This document shows, one piece after another, positions 16,284 through 24,916 of a stretch of DNA of 64,000 bases (position 1 is the stretch's first letter; each line of letters opens with the position of its first letter). The position numbers were made by a program, and so were the translations under genes. Location: assembly GCF_003288845.1 (NCBI RefSeq), contig NZ_NHYN01000001.1, positions 1 through 64,000 on the forward strand. Reading direction: 5' to 3'. The notes under the pieces were generated by a model, which had not been told where the DNA came from, did not search any database, and worked only from the letters and a program-made list of their open reading frames with translations. This DNA comes from Helicobacter monodelphidis (lineage in GTDB: Bacteria; Campylobacterota; Campylobacteria; Campylobacterales; Helicobacteraceae).

Positions 16284-17689
16284 ATGTAAGGGTAGGTAAA
16301 GATAATTTCCCGTTGAATGGAAATTGTGGGATCATCTTCAGCAAATGCATGAATATTAAGCAAGATAGCAGTGTCTTTATTTTCTGCCGTTGATAAATTC
16401 TCCTTTGTACTTAATGTTACAATCATTTTGCTTTTCTCTCCTGGTTGCAATAAAATACCTTTTTTAGGCCGTTTGATATAAATATCTGCATGATCCACTT
16501 CAAAATAATAGGTATGGGGTACAGGACTTGTATTTTGAAATAAGAATGAGTAGGAATTATCCACACTCCCATCACTTTTAATACTGTATCTCTCTGAAAA
16601 TGTATTAATATTTAATAACATATTCTCCTTTTTGCTGCCCATAATCAGCAAACTCACAAAGACGATTGCTAAGACAATAAGATAGCCTGTTGTGCGAAAG
16701 CGAAAATAATTGACTTTATTGCGCGTTTCCACCATATCCATAGATGTCCAACCAATTAAAGAAACCTTACCTAATTTACCCATCACCTTTACACATGCAT
16801 CCGCACATTCCAGGCAATTAATACATTCTAGCTGCAAACCTTTACGAATGTCGATATGTGTTGGACAAACTTTCACACATGCTTCGCAACCTGTACACTC
16901 CGCCTGAGGTGTTTCTGGCTTTTTCCACATTTTAACACCACTTGAATTATAAACCTCTCCGCCACGCTTATAATCATACACTGTCATAATCGTATCTTTA
17001 TCGTAAAGCACAGATTGCACACGGCAATAAGGACACATGTAAGCACAGAATTTTTCACCAATTAAACTCACTTCAAAGAAAATTGCAGCGGTGATACAGG
17101 CCAAGAAAGTCAACAAAATAGTATGGTCGGCCAATGGTTCTTGAAAAAGATAGGTAAAAAAATCTTGAGGTGGAACAAAATACCACATAAAATTTGAAGC
17201 AATAAGTAAAGATAAGCAAAACCAAATACCTAAAGCGATTGCCTTTTTGATTTGGTTTAAAAAAAGGCTCAGATCAGGATTTTGTTGCTTGTTATCAATT
17301 CTCTTGCGTAATTTAAGGATTTTTGTTTCAATTAAATCACGAAAAATGACACGAAAAATTGTCTGTGGACAAGCCCAACCACAAAAAACTCGCCCTGCAA
17401 GTGTTGTCATAAAAAAAATTCCCAAAAAAAGCAGAATAAGAAAAAAAGGCATCAGATAAAACTCTTGCATATCAAATACAATTCCAAAAATATGTAATTG
17501 TTTATGATCAAAAGAAAGCAAGAAAATATGTCCATTATTTTCACCTAGTGTAATAAAAGGTAAAATCAGTAGTACAATTGTTACAGCACTATACATCAAA
17601 TAACGTCTTTTGCGATAAATCACGCCATTAAAATTACTGCAAGCAGCCACAGATGATGGTATTTCTTGAGTTGCATCAGAATTTGCCAT
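16274..17689 (-). CDS. ccoG: cytochrome c oxidase accessory protein CcoG (FixG/RdxA)
   Basis: The 471-residue membrane protein has the full CcoG layout: an N-terminal helix, the NapH-like motif GRVFCGWACPQT, further helices and YMCPYCRVQSV. Two 4Fe-4S ferredoxin clusters follow (CTGCEACVKVCPTHIDIRKG, then CINCLECADAC), then a last membrane helix and a periplasmic Ig-like domain. CcoG reduces copper for assembly of cbb3-type cytochrome oxidase. No ccoNOP genes are in this window. The region upstream carries a 12-bp palindrome. Confidence 0.93.
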   Translation of the reverse strand: MANSDATQEIPSSVAACSNFNGVIYRKRRYLMYSAVTIVLLILPFITLGENNGHIFLLSFDHKQLHIFGIVFDMQEFYLMPFFLILLFLGIFFMTTLAGRVFCGWACPQTIFRVIFRDLIETKILKLRKRIDNKQQNPDLSLFLNQIKKAIALGIWFCLSLLIASNFMWYFVPPQDFFTYLFQEPLADHTILLTFLACITAAIFFEVSLIGEKFCAYMCPYCRVQSVLYDKDTIMTVYDYKRGGEVYNSSGVKMWKKPETPQAECTGCEACVKVCPTHIDIRKGLQLECINCLECADACVKVMGKLGKVSLIGWTSMDMVETRNKVNYFRFRTTGYLIVLAIVFVSLLIMGSKKENMLLNINTFSERYSIKSDGSVDNSYSFLFQNTSPVPHTYYFEVDHADIYIKRPKKGILLQPGEKSKMIVTLSTKENLSTAENKDTAILLNIHAFAEDDPTISIQREIIFTYPYIKK

Positions 17690-17900
17690 ACTCTCTCCTT
17701 AAGATGAATTACAGAATACAAAACGTATATTATCAACAATATTACTAAAAACAACCTGAAAAAATATGCTTTTTGTACAGCACAATGTTAGGCTTTTAAG
17801 AAAACAGATAAAAACATTCTCGCATATGTTAACATACATCACAAACTAACATAACAATTGTTCTATCCTTCTTGCTTTGAAGAATATATCAGCAATCTTT

Positions 17901-17931
17901 GATTATACTTTTACCTTCGAAAAGTATAATC
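17901..17931. repeat. perfect 12-bp inverted repeat
   Basis: GATTATACTTTT and AAAAGTATAATC are separated by 7 nt. The stem is AT-rich with no following T run on either strand, so it is a poor terminator. It could be a binding site or the end of a lost element, about 210 bp upstream of ccoG. Confidence 0.7.
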
Positions 17932-17941
17932 CTTTAAGTAT

Positions 17942-18330
17942 CTAAAAGTCTCTTATAAAGTCTTTTTTTGCAAGTTCTATGATTTTATCGTCGATTTTCT
18001 TCTCTAAAAATGCGTTAAAAGATTCTCTCAAATGATTATTTAAATTATTAAGAAATTCATTATCACTAGAGTTGAAAATTGTTTGCTTGAAAGATTCGGA
18101 AAATAATTTATTTTGTTTGAGTTTGCTTTCAAACTCTTGTCTTGCTTCAGAAAAAAAGCTCTTTTTTTAGGCTTAATTACTTATGAAAGATTTCTTTTTG
18201 TATTTTATTTTGGGTATTTGTGTTAGAGTGGAATTGTTGATTATTTAAGAGAACATCATCAGCTTTTGACTGCTTTGACACCGACTTATTTGTAAAAGCA
18301 ACATCGTCTCCTGTCTGTTGCTTATCTAAT
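17942..18330 (-). pseudogene. fragments of an unrecognised hydrophilic protein
   Basis: Two minus-strand open stretches look like one broken gene. Upstream, 18330-18178 reads DVAFTNKSVSKQSKADDVLL and ends at TAA. Downstream, 18166-17942 reads FFSEARQEFESKLKQNKL and on to KKIDDKIIELAKKDFIRDF, then TAG. The codon composition is natural but there is no start codon, and a stop separates the two. The composition (Lys, Asn, Gln, Asp) resembles plasmid or phage proteins, but I do not recognise it. Confidence 0.4.
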
Positions 18331-18333
18331 ATT

Positions 18334-18530
18334 TTAGAAGTGTTTTTTCAATATTTGGTATATACTTACAAAAAGGATTAGGAAACAATACAAATATTTT
18401 CCCAAGCCAAATTCAAGAATTTCCATTGTTAGGTTTCCCTCTATCAAAATAACAAGAGATTGTAGATTCTATAAAGACTCAAATTGATAAAGAAGATGAA
18501 ATTGATGATATAATCAAACTCAAGAAGTGA
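18334..18530 (+). pseudogene. restriction-modification enzyme C-terminal fragment
   Basis: The frame reads YLQKGLGNN, then IFPSQIQEFPLLGFPLSK, a TAA, then QEIVDSIKTQIDKEDEIDDI and a stop at 18528-18530. The phrase 'PSQIxxFPL...PLSxQQEIVxxIKxxID' is the usual end of type IIG/type I specificity domains in Helicobacter. A TAA stands where QQ would be. The body of the enzyme is missing. It is a remnant, possibly of the same kind of system as the methyltransferase piece at the left edge. Confidence 0.6.
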
Positions 18531-18663
18531 AGGGTGAAAATGACTATCAAATATGGGTTAAAGGCAAAAAATTGCTTTGATAAAGTCAGAATTGAAAAGA
18601 TTCCCCATGTAATATCATAGAGAATCTTTATCATTGAAATTTATGCTATCAATAGCACAGACT

Positions 18664-20007
18664 TTAGAAAAAATACAATGCAATGATAAAAATCGGCACA
18701 GAAAAAATCAATGCCGTGATACAATACCCCATGATGTCTCGCACGCCAAGCCCGGCGATAGCAAGTGCTGGTAATGCCCAAAATGGTTGAGCCATATTCG
18801 CCCATTGTTCACCATAGGCGATAGCCATTGTGGCTTTACCCAAATCCGCTCCTAGCTCTTTTGCCGCTTCAAGCACAAAAGGTCCTTGTATTACCCAATG
18901 CCCTCCACCACTAGGCACAGCGAAATTTATCGCAGCAGAGCTGAAAAATGCCCACACAGCGAAATTATCTTTGTTTGCTATATCGATAAAAAAATCTGTG
19001 ATGATTCCACCTAATCCAGAATCTTCCATCATTAATGCAATGGCTGCGTAGAATGGGAATTGCACGAGAATCCCAGCGGTGCTACTTGCCGCAGTTTTTA
19101 CCGCACGCATATATGCCATTGGTGTTTTATGTAGGAGCATTCCGCTTAGTAAAAAGATAAGATTCACACTATTGATATTTAATCCCGCAAAGCCCTTTTG
19201 TGAAAAGTAATTAAAGAGATATATAACTCCGAGTGCAACAATGATGAGAGTTAAGAATCTACTTTCTTCGATTTTGAGTGCGGGTGGAGCGTCTTTTGGC
19301 ACTTCTCTTTGATAGTTTGGTTCTTCAGCTAAAAGTTGTGGGTCGATTGGTTTTGGTTCTTTTGGCACCATATACATTACTAAAATTGGCATACAAATAA
19401 GCAAAGCAAGAATTACAAAGCCATTATACCAAGTGAAAATCGTCTCTGTAACCGGGATAGGATTCCCATCAAGATAGCCCTTCACGATGATATTTGAGGC
19501 ATCAGAGGCAGAGAGAGGCATTGAGCCACTAAGCCCACCACCCCAAGTCATAAAGCCAATATACGCACAAGCAATGAGTAAGCCATAATCTACGGCTTTA
19601 AGATTGCGTGCGATTTGCTTAGCAAATAATGCTCCAATGACGAGTCCAAATCCCCAATTTATTGCAGAGGCAAGTCCACCAAAGAAACATACCAATGCCA
19701 CACCTTGTTTAGGAGTCTTCGCAAATGAGGCAATATATTTTAACCCTCGCTTGACTGGCTCACTGCTTGCTAATGCGAATCCTGTAACGACAATCATTGC
19801 CATTTGCGTGGTGAAAGCAAGGAGATTCCAAAAACCATCACCCCAGAATCCTGCCATTGCAAGAAAGGCATTTTGTCCCTCTTTTGGTGGTAAGATAAAA
19901 TACCCCCATACAAAAACAATAATACTTAAGAGTATCGCAAAAACGAGTGGGTCCGGTAGGTATCGATTGACGACCCGCACCATAAATAAACTTAATTTCC
20001 CAATCAT
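18664..20007 (-). CDS. atoE: short-chain fatty acid transporter AtoE
   Basis: The ATG at 20007 follows AAAGGAAAAATT and gives 447 residues; a longer frame to 20049 would overlap the preceding gene. The protein is polytopic with the AtoE pattern (RYLPDPLVFAILLSIIVF, FGGLASAINWGFGLVIGA, NFAVPSGGGHWVIQGPF). The family imports acetoacetate, butyrate or related short acids. It is the last gene of the ketone-body operon and gives the cell a second entry route beside the GntP permease. Confidence 0.92.
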   Translation of the reverse strand: MIGKLSLFMVRVVNRYLPDPLVFAILLSIIVFVWGYFILPPKEGQNAFLAMAGFWGDGFWNLLAFTTQMAMIVVTGFALASSEPVKRGLKYIASFAKTPKQGVALVCFFGGLASAINWGFGLVIGALFAKQIARNLKAVDYGLLIACAYIGFMTWGGGLSGSMPLSASDASNIIVKGYLDGNPIPVTETIFTWYNGFVILALLICMPILVMYMVPKEPKPIDPQLLAEEPNYQREVPKDAPPALKIEESRFLTLIIVALGVIYLFNYFSQKGFAGLNINSVNLIFLLSGMLLHKTPMAYMRAVKTAASSTAGILVQFPFYAAIALMMEDSGLGGIITDFFIDIANKDNFAVWAFFSSAAINFAVPSGGGHWVIQGPFVLEAAKELGADLGKATMAIAYGEQWANMAQPFWALPALAIAGLGVRDIMGYCITALIFSVPIFIIALYFF

Positions 20008-20035
20008 AATTTTTCCTTTATCAAAAATACAAATC

Positions 20036-21319
20036 TTAGTAGATTCCAAAATACGCTACAATTAAACCAACTATTAATGCAATGATAGGTATAATCACCG
20101 CTACTACACAAATATCCAAATAGCTTTTTTTATGACTCATACCTGTGATGACAAGCAGTGTCAAAACCGCACCATTATGTGGGAGTGCATCAAGCCCACC
20201 TGAAGAGATAGAGGCTACTCTATGTAAAAGCTCTAAAGAAATATTTTGATTAAGTGCGATTTCTTTATATTGTGCACCTAAAGCTTCAAGTGCGATACCC
20301 ATACCACCAGAAGCTGAACCGGTTGCTCCTGCAAGGAGATTAACAGCTATGGCTTCAGAAATGAGTGGATTACCTTTCACGCCTAAGAGTAAGTCTGTTA
20401 GTGTGTGAAAGCCCGGAACTGCTTTAACAACAGAACCAAAACCTACCGCAGCTGAAGTATTAATAATAGCTATAATAGAGCCTTGTGCTCCAGCATTGAT
20501 GGCTTTGATAAAATCTTTAAAACGATGAATGTTTAATATAAGAATCGCAAGAATCCCACATAATAAAGCATTAATGATTTCAATAGAAAAAACATTAAGC
20601 AAGATAACTACGCAAAGAAGAGGGAGTAAAGAAAGTATAAAATTTGGCACTTTTTCATCAATAATTCCTTTATGTTCCCCATCTGGTTCATCATAGAATT
20701 CTCCCAATTTCTTAAAATATTCTTCTCGATATTTGAGATAGAAGTAGCCACCAACCAACATAATTAAACTCGCAATGATTCCCATAATAGGTGCTGCCAT
20801 TGGCGTAGTGTCAAAATATTTCATTGGAATGAGATTTTGAATCTGTGGGCTTCCAGGCAAAGCAGACATAGTGAATGTAAAAGCCCCAAGTGCTATGGTA
20901 GGAGGGATTAACCTTCTTGCAATATTTGCTCTTTTAAATAAAGATAAAGCTAAAGGATACACAGCAAACACTACAACAAAAAGGCTTACACCTCCATAAG
21001 TCAAAATGGCAGCTGCGAGGATAATGCCTAAAATAGCCCTTTTTTCTCCAAGTATTTTGCCTATCATCATTGAGACAGAACTCGCCATAGAAGTAACTTC
21101 CATAAGTTTACCAAAAATTGCTCCTAGCATAAAAACAGGAAACCATTGTTTAGCAAAATCAACAAAACCACTCATATATACATTTGTATAACTATCAAAC
21201 AAATCAAGCCCACCGCCAAGAGCTACTATTCCCGCAGCTATTGGGGCAACCCATACTATCGACCAACCAAAATAAGCCAATATCATAAGCACAATCAAAC
21301 CAAGAATTATACCTGTCAT
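20036..21319 (-). CDS. GntP-family permease, probable 3-hydroxybutyrate importer
   Basis: The 427-residue protein has about 12 hydrophobic segments and GntP-family phrases (LTYGGVSLFVVVFAVYPLAL, ALPGSPQIQNLIP, GATGSASGGMGIALEA). GntP carriers import organic acids such as gluconate or D-3-hydroxybutyrate with protons. It starts 8 nt after the 3-hydroxybutyrate dehydrogenase gene, so 3-hydroxybutyrate is the most likely substrate, by context. The name GntP would mislead if read as gluconate uptake; no gluconate genes are nearby. Confidence 0.88.
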   Translation of the reverse strand: MTGIILGLIVLMILAYFGWSIVWVAPIAAGIVALGGGLDLFDSYTNVYMSGFVDFAKQWFPVFMLGAIFGKLMEVTSMASSVSMMIGKILGEKRAILGIILAAAILTYGGVSLFVVVFAVYPLALSLFKRANIARRLIPPTIALGAFTFTMSALPGSPQIQNLIPMKYFDTTPMAAPIMGIIASLIMLVGGYFYLKYREEYFKKLGEFYDEPDGEHKGIIDEKVPNFILSLLPLLCVVILLNVFSIEIINALLCGILAILILNIHRFKDFIKAINAGAQGSIIAIINTSAAVGFGSVVKAVPGFHTLTDLLLGVKGNPLISEAIAVNLLAGATGSASGGMGIALEALGAQYKEIALNQNISLELLHRVASISSGGLDALPHNGAVLTLLVITGMSHKKSYLDICVVAVIIPIIALIVGLIVAYFGIY

Positions 21320-21327
21320 ATTGTTCC

Positions 21328-22092
21328 TTATTGTGCTGTATAGCCCGCGTCAATCACCATATTTTGTCCAGTGATATGCTTTGCACTTTGGGAGGCGAGG
21401 AATAGTGCCATTGAGGCAATATCATTAATATCAATTAGTTGTTTTTGAGGAATAAGGGGGAAAAGAACTTCATCTAAAACTTGCTCCAAGCTTACCCCTC
21501 TAGTATGAGCTAAATCTTGCATTTGCCCCCTTACTAATGGTGTGTCTATATAGCCCGGACAAATTGTGTTTGCAGTGATACCAAAAGTAGCACACTCAAG
21601 AGCAGTAACTTTCGTTAGTCCTATCAAGCCATGTTTTGCACTATTATAAGCAGCCTTACCGGCAAAGCCTATTAAACCATTTATGGAAGCCATATTGATA
21701 ATGCGTCCAAATGATTGATTTTTCATTATAGGCAAGACATATTTTGTGCTATAAAATGCCCCAAAGAGCATTATTTGAATCATTTTCTCAAACTTCACCG
21801 ATGGAAAATCCTCGATTTTAGCCACATATTGCAATCCAGCATTATTAATCAACACATCGATTCGCCCAAAATGTTCATAGCTTTTATTGATGAGGTTTGC
21901 AACTTCTTCTTCCTTGCTCACATCACATTGTATGCCTAACACTTCATCTTGTGGATAATTTGCTATGGCATTATGTAAAGCTTCTTGATTAATATCCGTA
22001 AAAACTACTCTATAACTATTCGAATAAAAGTGCTGTGCGATATTTAATCCAATACCACTAGCACTTCCTGTGATAACGGCAACTTTTTTCAC
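21328..22092 (-). CDS. 3-hydroxybutyrate dehydrogenase (SDR family)
   Basis: This is a classical short-chain dehydrogenase of 254 residues with cofactor motif TGSASGIG (9-16), NNAG near residue 88 and catalytic YNSAK near residue 153. The C-terminus (GYTAQ) matches D-3-hydroxybutyrate dehydrogenases, which end in GWTAQ. It would oxidise D-3-hydroxybutyrate to acetoacetate with NAD, feeding the CoA-transferase encoded just upstream. It starts 9 nt after scoB. Confidence 0.88.
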   Translation of the reverse strand: MKKVAVITGSASGIGLNIAQHFYSNSYRVVFTDINQEALHNAIANYPQDEVLGIQCDVSKEEEVANLINKSYEHFGRIDVLINNAGLQYVAKIEDFPSVKFEKMIQIMLFGAFYSTKYVLPIMKNQSFGRIINMASINGLIGFAGKAAYNSAKHGLIGLTKVTALECATFGITANTICPGYIDTPLVRGQMQDLAHTRGVSLEQVLDEVLFPLIPQKQLIDINDIASMALFLASQSAKHITGQNMVIDAGYTAQ

Positions 22093-22101
22093 TACTTTTC
22101 C

Positions 22102-22740
22102 TTATAATGCTATTTCAAAATTTGCTTCAGTGTTTGCCTTGATTTCTTCCAAGCTCGATCCTTCTTGCACTTCAATAAGCTTCAACTTACCATTTTCAAA
22201 ACTGAAAACTCCAAGTTCAGTAATAACCATATCTACGCAAGATTTTCCTGTAAGTGGAAGTGTGCATTGCTTTTTAAGTTTGCTATTACCATTTTTATCA
22301 GTATGCTCCATTGTAATAATGACTTTTTTCACACCATTGACTAAGTCCATAGCACCACCCATTCCAGGCACTAATTTACCCGGGATAATCCAATTTGCAA
22401 GATTCCCGCTCTCATCGACTTCTAGCGCACCTAGCACGGTAATATCCACATGTCCACCACGAATAAGACTAAAACTAAATGCAGAGTCAAAGAACATTCC
22501 ACCTTCCATTATGCTTGAAGCCTGTCCTCCCGCATTCGTAATACGAGGATTTTTCTCTGTAGGAGTCGCTCCCATACCTAGCATTCCATTTTCCGATTGC
22601 AAAATGATATTCACACCTTTTGGGATATAGTTGCTTGCTTGCACCGGCATACCAATGCCAAGATTGATTAAATCTCCATCTTTAAACTCTTTTGCCACGC
22701 GTTTAACGATAGTTTCAACAATTTGTTCTTTTGTTCTCAT
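22102..22740 (-). CDS. scoB: 3-oxoacid CoA-transferase subunit B
   Basis: The 212-residue subunit has the conserved SENG motif (LQSENGMLGMG), whose Glu forms the thioester intermediate, plus NLGIGMP and GGHVDITVLGALEVD. With subunit A it moves CoA from succinyl-CoA (or another donor) to acetoacetate. Its ATG shares a base with the stop of scoA (TAATG), so the subunits are translated together. The choice between sco and ato naming cannot be made from sequence. Confidence 0.92.
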   Translation of the reverse strand: MRTKEQIVETIVKRVAKEFKDGDLINLGIGMPVQASNYIPKGVNIILQSENGMLGMGATPTEKNPRITNAGGQASSIMEGGMFFDSAFSFSLIRGGHVDITVLGALEVDESGNLANWIIPGKLVPGMGGAMDLVNGVKKVIITMEHTDKNGNSKLKKQCTLPLTGKSCVDMVITELGVFSFENGKLKLIEVQEGSSLEEIKANTEANFEIAL

Positions 22741-23393
22741 TATTGCTCCTTTCTGCTATCTACGATATAATCCACAACGACACCCGGTACAACTACATTA
22801 TTAGGATTGATAGGGGTTTCCAAGATTTCTTCAACTTCAACGATGACTAAATCCGCACTCATTGCCATCAGTGTATTAAAATTCCGTGTTGTCCCATCGT
22901 AGCTAAGATTCCCATATTTATCTGCATAAGTTGCATAGACAATCGCGACATCTGCCTTCAAAGGTTTCTCAAGTAAATATTCTTTGCCATCAACCTTGAT
23001 GATCTCCTTGCCTTCTGCCACAAGCGTGCCAAGCCCCGTGCTAACTAATATCCCACCAAGCCCAGAGCGAGAGGCACGAATCCGTTCTGCCAAAGTCCCT
23101 TGAGGCACGAGTGTAACCTCTAAACTTCCATCACTCATTTGTCTACCTGTCTCTTTATTTGTCCCTACATGTGTGGCGATGAGCTTTGAGATTTGTTTGT
23201 TTGTAATAAGTTTCCCGTAGGAATAATCTGCCATTGCAGTATCATTGCTGATTTGAGTGAGATTCTTTGTGCCAAGATTAACAAGTTCTTCTATCGTTTT
23301 ATGTGCTGTGCCACAACCTATAAATCCACCAATAAAGACAGAATCTCCCTCTTTTACTAATTTTGCTGCTTCTTTTGCCGAAATAATTTTCAT
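22740..23393 (-). CDS. scoA: 3-oxoacid CoA-transferase subunit A
   Basis: The 217-residue subunit shows the family signature GDSVFIGGFIGCG (residues 15-27) and the LVPQGTLAERIRASRSGLGG stretch. It pairs with ScoB. The gene starts 3 nt after the thiolase stop. The order thiolase, ScoA, ScoB is also that of H. pylori, where a similar locus supports growth on acetoacetate. Confidence 0.92.
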   Translation of the reverse strand: MKIISAKEAAKLVKEGDSVFIGGFIGCGTAHKTIEELVNLGTKNLTQISNDTAMADYSYGKLITNKQISKLIATHVGTNKETGRQMSDGSLEVTLVPQGTLAERIRASRSGLGGILVSTGLGTLVAEGKEIIKVDGKEYLLEKPLKADVAIVYATYADKYGNLSYDGTTRNFNTLMAMSADLVIVEVEEILETPINPNNVVVPGVVVDYIVDSRKEQ

Positions 23394-23396
23394 GTT

Positions 23397-24578
23397 CTAG
23401 CTCCTTTCAAATATCGCTGCTATACCTTGTCCGCCACCAACACAAAGTGTCGCTAAGCCAAATTGTTTATTTTGTTTTTTCATTGCATTAAGAAGTGTCG
23501 CGACAATCCTTGCTCCACTCGCACCGACGGGGTGTCCTAGTGCTATCGCTCCACCATTGATATTTAATCTCTCAAGATTGGGTTTAAGCTCCTTGATACA
23601 AGCGAGGCTTTGTGCTGCAAAGGCTTCGTTTGCCTCTATTAAATCTATATCTTCAATTTTCATGCTAGCTTTTTCAAGCACTTTTTTTGCTGCCATTGCC
23701 GCCCCGATACCCATTATACGAGGAGGGACACCTACACTCGCGATAGCTTTTATCGTAGCGAGTATGGGTAAGCCCAAATCCTGTGCTTTGTCCTTGCTCA
23801 TCACGATTGCCATTGCCGCACCATCGTTAATCCCAGAGGCATTCCCAGCGGTTACGCTACCATTTTTGTCAAATGCAGGTCGGAGTTTTGCAAGAGATTC
23901 TTTGCTGATGTCGCCACGCACAAATTCATCTTGAGTAAATACATTCTCACCTTTTTTACTTTTCAGCACCACAGGGCTAATCTCACCAGCAAAGGCATTT
24001 GAATCTAATGCCTTTTTGGCTTTAAACTGTGAATGCAGTGCAAATTCGTCTTGTTCTTCGCGTGATATATTGTATTCTTTCGCGAGATTTTCCGCAGTAA
24101 TTCCCATGTGATAGCCCTCCATCGCACAAGTAAGGGCATCTTTTATCATACTATCGATAACTTGTTTATCTCCCATTTTGTAGCCCTCGCGGACAGATTC
24201 TAAGAGATAGGGCGAAGCGGACATATTTTCGCTCCCACCCGCAAGCACAATGTCATTTTCACCCAGCAAAATACTTTGATACGCTAAATCGATAGCCTTT
24301 AGCCCCGATCCACAGAGTTTATTGATGCAATAAGCTCCTTTGCTTTCATCTATACCACTATTGATAAGCACCTGTCTTGCAGGATTCTGCCCTAGTCCAG
24401 CTTGTAATATTTGTCCTAAAATTACCTCGTCGATGAGATTTGGCTCTAGATTTAGCTCGCTAAGTAAATCTTTTGATACGATTGAGGCAAGCTCTACCGC
24501 ACTTACACCTTTGAGGCTACCTAAAAACGAACCGATGGCGGTTCGCTTCGCCCCTACAATCACCACTTCCTTTTGCAT
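23397..24578 (-). CDS. atoB: acetyl-CoA acetyltransferase (thiolase)
   Basis: This 393-residue thiolase has the nucleophilic cysteine in NKLCGSGLKAI (near residue 88), the GHPVGASGARI histidine motif near residue 350 and the second cysteine in CVGGGQGIA near the end. It would cleave acetoacetyl-CoA to two acetyl-CoA. AAGGAG precedes the ATG. As first gene of the operon it receives any promoter in 24579-24700, which includes a 13-base homopolymer. Confidence 0.93.
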   Translation of the reverse strand: MQKEVVIVGAKRTAIGSFLGSLKGVSAVELASIVSKDLLSELNLEPNLIDEVILGQILQAGLGQNPARQVLINSGIDESKGAYCINKLCGSGLKAIDLAYQSILLGENDIVLAGGSENMSASPYLLESVREGYKMGDKQVIDSMIKDALTCAMEGYHMGITAENLAKEYNISREEQDEFALHSQFKAKKALDSNAFAGEISPVVLKSKKGENVFTQDEFVRGDISKESLAKLRPAFDKNGSVTAGNASGINDGAAMAIVMSKDKAQDLGLPILATIKAIASVGVPPRIMGIGAAMAAKKVLEKASMKIEDIDLIEANEAFAAQSLACIKELKPNLERLNINGGAIALGHPVGASGARIVATLLNAMKKQNKQFGLATLCVGGGQGIAAIFERS

Positions 24579-24632
24579 TTTTTCTCCTTGTTAGAGCATA
24601 GATTTTTATCATTGCAACAACACAGAAATGTG

Positions 24633-24797
24633 ATGACAATCTTAATTTTTTTTAATCTATGTCATAAAAATAAGATTCAACATTATGCCCCCCCCCCCCC
24701 TTATTTTTTGCTTAAGAGTATTGATAGAGTCGATCAGGTAGGGTTTATAGAAAATCACACAGAAAATTTTAATGATCTTTTTGGTTGTTTGTTTTAA
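24633..24797 (+). pseudogene. sulfotransferase-like fragment spanning a C13 tract
   Basis: With 13 C residues the plus-strand frame runs from ATG 24633 through QHYAPPPPYFLLKSIDRVD to GFIENHTENFNDLFGCLF and stops at 24797. The order 'H..P...FL....VD.(I/V)..(F/I)E....DFN.L' resembles the end of sulfotransferase-family proteins of Campylobacterota. The start region is AT-rich and not protein-like, so this looks like a 3' scrap of a phase-variable surface-modification gene. The family call is weak. Confidence 0.3.
24688..24700. repeat. C13 homopolymer tract (G13 on the minus strand)
   Basis: Thirteen C in a row, by far the longest G/C run in the window, 110-122 bp upstream of the thiolase ATG. 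On the minus strand CATAAT, a passable -10 hexamer, directly follows the G13. Such tracts in Helicobacter and Campylobacter change length at high frequency and switch genes. The region 24579-24916 contains no other clear gene. Confidence 0.9.
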
Positions 24798-24916
24798 AAT
24801 GAAGAATTGATGGAGGTTATAATTTTATGCTCCATAAAATTTAGCATTGCGATAAGGGATAATTGATGACTTTATTTTTGGGTAAAATTAGTTAAAGAAG
24901 TTAATAGATAAATATT

